From Blattabacterium sp. (Mastotermes darwiniensis) str. MADAR (lineage in GTDB: Bacteria > Bacteroidota > Bacteroidia > Flavobacteriales > Blattabacteriaceae): DNA of 64,000 nucleotides. Location of the stretch: positions 97,701 to 161,700 of the forward strand of contig NC_016146.1 in NCBI RefSeq assembly GCF_000233435.1, read 5' to 3'. Positions 60,716 through 64,000 of the stretch are shown piece after piece. The translations under genes were made by a program, and so were the position numbers. Under the pieces are notes generated by a model that did no database searches, was not told where the DNA came from, and saw nothing but the letters and a program-made list of their open reading frames with translations. Within the stretch, counting starts at the first letter, position 1. Every line of letters starts with the position of its first letter.

Positions 60716-61369
60716 TTATTTTCTATTTCCGAAAATAACCGTTCCTAAACGAATAATGGTGCTTCCATATTCTATAGCAATTGGATAATCTTTACTCATT
60801 CCCATGGAAAGAACATTGTGTCGATATTTATTTTTACATTCATAATATATTTTATTCAAACCATCAAATTCGTGACGTATTTGTTGAATAGATCCATGAA
60901 GAGTTCCCATTCCCATTATTCCAATAATTTTTACATTTTTCATATTTCTATAATTGTCATCTTCCAAAATATCATAGGCTTCTTTATTTGTGATGCCATA
61001 TTTATTAGTTACATTTCCAATGTTTATTTGTAACAAGCAGTTTATGATACGATTATGTTTTAATGCTATTTTATTTATTATTTGAATATGTTCAATTTTT
61101 TGAACACTATGAATTAGATGAATGAAAGGAATTATATATTTCAATTTGTTACTTTGTATTTTTCCAATCATATGCCAACGAATATCCTTTGGTAATTTTT
61201 GATATTTTTGAATCATTTCTTGAACATAACTTTCTCCAAAATCTCTATGTCCTATTTTATACAGTTTTTTGATAGAAGATATTTCTTGCTTTTTAGATAC
61301 GGCTAAAATATTTATGTTTTTAGGAATTGATTTTCTTATAGAAAGAAAACGATATTCGATGTCATTCAT
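60716..61369 (-). CDS. YggS/PLPBP family pyridoxal-phosphate-binding protein
   Basis: A 217-residue single-domain PLP protein (PLP homeostasis protein family), like the N-terminal barrel of alanine racemase. It has the PLP-lysine in 'NINILAVSKKQEISSIKKLY', then 'GHRDFGESYVQEMIQKYQKL', 'IRWHMIGKIQSNKLKYIIPF', 'LLQINIGNVTNKYGITNKEA' and 'VLSMGMSKDYPIAIEYGSTI' with 'IRLGTVIFGNR' (family 'SMGMS.D...Ai..Gst.vRiG..iFG'). It regulates free PLP and amino-acid balance in other Bacteria. Followed in the same direction by serC upstream (2-base gap). Confidence 0.93.
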   Translation of the reverse strand: MNDIEYRFLSIRKSIPKNINILAVSKKQEISSIKKLYKIGHRDFGESYVQEMIQKYQKLPKDIRWHMIGKIQSNKLKYIIPFIHLIHSVQKIEHIQIINKIALKHNRIINCLLQINIGNVTNKYGITNKEAYDILEDDNYRNMKNVKIIGIMGMGTLHGSIQQIRHEFDGLNKIYYECKNKYRHNVLSMGMSKDYPIAIEYGSTIIRLGTVIFGNRK

Positions 61370-61371
61370 GT

Positions 61372-62436
61372 TTACGAAAATTTTTTTTCAAATTCTTTCA
61401 TTATAGAAATTAAAAACTGAACACTTTCTAATGGAAGGGCGTTGTATATACTAGCACGATATCCACCTAAAGATCTATGTCCATCCAATCCAACTATATT
61501 CTCTTTCTCCCATGTTTCATTAAATTTACTTTCTAAATGTTTTTTCTTTAAAAAAAAAGTAACATTCATGTTAGAACGATCCTCTTTGTGAATTTTGTTT
61601 TCGAATAGATTATTTCTATCTATTTCCTCATACAATAATTTTGCTTTTTGTTGATTTTCTTTTTCCAAAATAGAAATTCCTCCTTTTTTTTCTATCCATT
61701 CTAAGGTTAACATGGAAGTATAAATAGAAAATATATTTGGTGTATTTAAAATGCTTTTATTTTTGATATGAATTTTATAATCCAAATAAGAAGGGATTTC
61801 TTTTTTTATTTTTCCTAAAATTTCTTTTCTCACAATAACGATAGTCATTCCTGCAGAACTAATATTTTTTTGTGCAGAAGCATAGATTAAACCAAACTGA
61901 CAAAAATCCAATTTCCTACTAAAAATATCTGAGGACATATCACAAATCATTGGTATAGAAGAGATAGGAAAATTTTTCATTTGTGTTCCAACAATAGTAT
62001 TATTGGAAGTGCAATGAAAATAATCTACATGATCTGGAATGTGGTAATTTTTAGATATATAGGAATAGTTTTTTTCTATTCCTGAAAAAATAATTCTTAC
62101 TTTTCCAAATTTTCTAGCTTCTTGAATAGCCTTATTAGCCCATATTCCTGTATCTAAATAAGCTGCTTCTTTTTTCATTAAATTATATGGGACCATTGTA
62201 AATTGTAAAGTGGCTCCTCCTTGAAGAAAAAGAACGGCATAACCGTCATTTAAATTCATCAATCGTTTGACTAAATTTGTAGTTTTTTCCAATATTTCTA
62301 GAAAATCTTTACTTCTATGAGATATTTCAAGCAAAGATAAACCATGTTGATGATAATCTATGACAGCTTGAGCTGATTTTTTAATCACTGTTTCTGGTAA
62401 AACAGAAGGACCTGCATTGAAATTATATATTTTCAT
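61372..62436 (-). CDS. serC: Phosphoserine aminotransferase
   Basis: A 354-residue PLP enzyme of serine synthesis (and of pyridoxal phosphate synthesis in some Bacteria). It starts 'KIYNFNAGPSVLPETVIKKS' and has 'ISHRSKDFLEILEKTTNLVK', 'LFLQGGATLQFTMVPYNLMK', 'CDMSSDIFSRKLDFCQFGLI', the Schiff-base Lys in 'GLIYASAQKNISSAGMTIVI' and the C-terminal 'GLDGHRSLGGYRASIYNALP' (family 'GHRsvGG.RaSiYNa'). Length is normal. serA and serB are not in the window. Confidence 0.96.
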   Translation of the reverse strand: MKIYNFNAGPSVLPETVIKKSAQAVIDYHQHGLSLLEISHRSKDFLEILEKTTNLVKRLMNLNDGYAVLFLQGGATLQFTMVPYNLMKKEAAYLDTGIWANKAIQEARKFGKVRIIFSGIEKNYSYISKNYHIPDHVDYFHCTSNNTIVGTQMKNFPISSIPMICDMSSDIFSRKLDFCQFGLIYASAQKNISSAGMTIVIVRKEILGKIKKEIPSYLDYKIHIKNKSILNTPNIFSIYTSMLTLEWIEKKGGISILEKENQQKAKLLYEEIDRNNLFENKIHKEDRSNMNVTFFLKKKHLESKFNETWEKENIVGLDGHRSLGGYRASIYNALPLESVQFLISIMKEFEKKFS

Positions 62437-62502
62437 AATAACTAATTTTTTCCAAAATTAAAAAAATACTGATTGAATTTATTTTATTCTGGAATACAAA
62501 AG

Positions 62503-63828
62503 TTATATTTTTACTCCTAATATCCTCTTTGTTTTCTCTGTAATTTTGAATCTATCATCCAAACGATTTCCTATGACCAAAATAATATTTCCATTTCCAT
62601 TAACCAATAACCATGTTTGTTCTTTTTCCAAAAAAGAAAATTTTTTATCCTTATAATACTTGCTTAATTTTTTTTTCCCTTTCATATTCAAAGGAAAAAA
62701 AAAGTCGCCTTTTCTCCATGTTCTTAATTGTAAAGGAAATTGAATCTTGTCAAAATCTATGAAGGACATATTCTTGTAATTTTCTTTCTTTGGATCCAAA
62801 AAAAATTCTATTCTAATTGGCAAAAAGTCCATTATACAACAAAATTTTATATTTTGTATAATATGGACTTTTTTATTTTTTGCTTCAAGAAACTTTTTTT
62901 CTACTAAAATCCAATAATCTCTATTTTTGACGATACGATATTTTTTTGATAGTAGTTGTTTTCCAGATTGTGCATGAAGAAGATGTTTTAAATTTTTTAT
63001 ATCACAAAATCCATATGGAAAAAAAAATTTGAATAAATAAAAAGACAAGGGTTGTAAATTTTTTATTTTTTTGCATTCTATTTTCCAAAGAAATGGATTA
63101 TTTTTTTTTTCCACTGTTATCTCTTGATGGATTCTTTGAATCTCTTTTTCTATAAAAGAATTTTCCTGATTAAGATATTCTATACTTTTTTTAAACCCCT
63201 TATAAAATAGATCTGAAAAAGTAGATGAAACCAAACGAATTTTATTTCTTATATATTTTTCATTTTTATTAGTACTATCCAATCTCCATTTTATATTTTT
63301 TATTTGAGCATAATGTAAAATTTCTTTTTTAGTAAAATTAGAAAGAGGACGAATAAATTTTCTTTTTTTTCTAGGAATTCCTAACAATCCTTTAATTCCT
63401 GTTCCTCTCATCATATTGATAAAAAAAGTTTCTATAGAATCGTTTAAATGATGTCCTAATGCTATATATTCATAATATTTTAATAGCTCCTCAAACCAAT
63501 CATATCTAAGTTTTCTAGCAGCCATTTGTATGGATAATTTTCGTTTTTTAGAAAAATCCAAAGTATTAAACCGCTTAATATGACATAAAATATGTTTTCT
63601 AACACAAAAATTTCTTACAAAAATTTCATCTTCATTAGATTCTTGATCTCTTAGGGTAAAATTACAGTGAGCCACACTTAATGTAATATTAGGAACATTT
63701 AGTAATAAATTCAGAAGAACCATACTGTCTACCCCTCCGCTTACAGCAACACAAATATTTTTTTTCTGATTATCAAAGGAAAAATATCTTATGATTTCCT
63801 CTAAAAAAAAATGATCATCTAACGTCAT
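62503..63828 (-). CDS. tilS: tRNA(Ile)-lysidine synthase
   Basis: A 441-residue ATP-pyrophosphatase that turns C34 of the AUA-reading tRNA-Ile into lysidine. The PP loop 'NICVAVSGGVDSMVLLNLLL' (SGGxDS) is near residues 22-41, with 'VAHCNFTLRDQESNEDEIFV', 'YIALGHHLNDSIETFFINMM' and 'GTGIKGLLGIPRKKRKFIRP'. The TilS C-terminal domain follows ('LQLRTWRKGDFFFPLNMKGK', 'KKLSKYYKDKKFSFLEKEQT'). Length is normal. It lies 2 bases after aroK and is probably cotranscribed with it. Confidence 0.95.
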   Translation of the reverse strand: MTLDDHFFLEEIIRYFSFDNQKKNICVAVSGGVDSMVLLNLLLNVPNITLSVAHCNFTLRDQESNEDEIFVRNFCVRKHILCHIKRFNTLDFSKKRKLSIQMAARKLRYDWFEELLKYYEYIALGHHLNDSIETFFINMMRGTGIKGLLGIPRKKRKFIRPLSNFTKKEILHYAQIKNIKWRLDSTNKNEKYIRNKIRLVSSTFSDLFYKGFKKSIEYLNQENSFIEKEIQRIHQEITVEKKNNPFLWKIECKKIKNLQPLSFYLFKFFFPYGFCDIKNLKHLLHAQSGKQLLSKKYRIVKNRDYWILVEKKFLEAKNKKVHIIQNIKFCCIMDFLPIRIEFFLDPKKENYKNMSFIDFDKIQFPLQLRTWRKGDFFFPLNMKGKKKLSKYYKDKKFSFLEKEQTWLLVNGNGNIILVIGNRLDDRFKITEKTKRILGVKI

Positions 63829-63830
63829 AA

Positions 63831-64000
63831 TTAAACGATTAAATATTTTATAATTTCTTGAACTATTTCGTCTTTGGATTTTTCGGTCACATTAATTTTT
63901 TTATAAGATTTTTCATAAAAAAAAATTCTTTTTGAGAAATGCTTCATAATAAATTTAAATAATTCATTCTTAGAAAAATGAGATATTAATGGTCTATTCT
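63831..64000 (-). CDS. aroK: Shikimate kinase, C-terminal part
   Basis: Only about 55 C-terminal residues lie in the window; the gene continues beyond the right edge. The reading is 'NRPLISHFSKNELFKFIMKH' followed by 'FSKRIFFYEKSYKKINVTEK', the shikimate kinase lid region and end (family 'RPLl......l..l...R.p.Y.e.Ad..i.v'). It phosphorylates shikimate at the 3 position, upstream of AroA. The start and nucleotide loop are outside the window. It is followed by tilS after 2 bases. Confidence 0.8.
   Translation of the reverse strand, partial: NRPLISHFSKNELFKFIMKHFSKRIFFYEKSYKKINVTEKSKDEIVQEIIKYLIV

Noticed and set aside
1-64000. CRISPR arrays, insertion sequences, prophage, toxin-antitoxin pairs
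   Set aside because: No regular spaced repeats, transposase, integrase or phage structural genes were seen in any frame; the holin-like gene has no lysis neighbours.

Overview
The window is a strongly A+T-rich, gene-dense stretch of a Bacteroidota (Flavobacteriia-type) chromosome that looks like the reduced genome of an obligate insect endosymbiont. The best match I can name from memory is Blattabacterium, the cockroach symbiont; this is inference from gene content, order and style, and no database was searched. Supporting signs: lysine/isoleucine-rich proteins and very long A/T homopolymers inside genes; no gap between genes longer than about 125 bases; no insertion sequence, phage or CRISPR; almost no Shine-Dalgarno sequences; Bacteroidota-type promoters (TAnnTTTG at -7, TTG or TTTG near -33); and typical Bacteroidota gene forms such as fused CcoN-CcoO, split transketolase, OmpA with thrombospondin-3 repeats, FtsL-like protein and PASTA-tailed FtsI.

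Layout. 1-4.3 kb: rsmG (cut by the left edge), aspC, tRNA-His, a frameshifted mvaD, a glutamate/aspartate-type symporter and tRNA-Gln. 4.4-12.8 kb: rpsP, uppP, gyrB, trmD, der, ruvA and a long phosphate permease. 12.8-21.4 kb: a LuxE-like acyl-protein synthetase overlapping a CvpA-like gene, a small conserved gene, pheS, a frameshifted rlmB, two small membrane proteins, murB, a purine nucleoside phosphorylase relative with lost active-site residues, mrp, a phosphopantetheinyl transferase and pnuC. 21.4-37.3 kb: hisS followed (reading leftward from 37.3 kb) by the complete dcw division and cell-wall cluster rsmH-ftsL-ftsI-murE-mraY-murD-ftsW-murG-murC-ftsQ-ftsA-ftsZ. 37.3-52.1 kb: tgt, lptG-like permease, degP, dapF, an M42 peptidase, ychF, tatC, an OmpA protein, smpB, split transketolase, a MazG-like gene, aroA, an NlpC/P60 protein, tRNA-Glu, rpsT and murI. 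52.1-59.5 kb: malic enzyme and the cbb3 oxidase cluster (ccoI-S-NO-Q-P-H). 59.6-64 kb: gcvH, a glucosaminidase, a YggS-family protein, serC, tilS and the 3' end of aroK.

How it fits together. The window holds most of the peptidoglycan route (murI, dapF, murB, murC-G, mraY, uppP, ftsI, ftsW), lipid carrier recycling, two putative wall hydrolases, aerobic respiration at low oxygen (cbb3), and amino-acid steps (aroA, aroK, serC, aspC, dapF), in line with a symbiont that keeps its wall and supplies amino acids. No previously undescribed multigene system is visible. The points most worth a second look are two genes broken by exactly one base in poly(A) tracts (mvaD, rlmB) next to a 21-base in-frame poly(A) tract in ccoI; a purine nucleoside phosphorylase that has lost all its expected phosphate ligands; an orphan LuxE-like gene; a malic enzyme without its usual C-terminal domain; a cbb3 cluster without ccoG; and a run of convergent genes whose 3' ends overlap.
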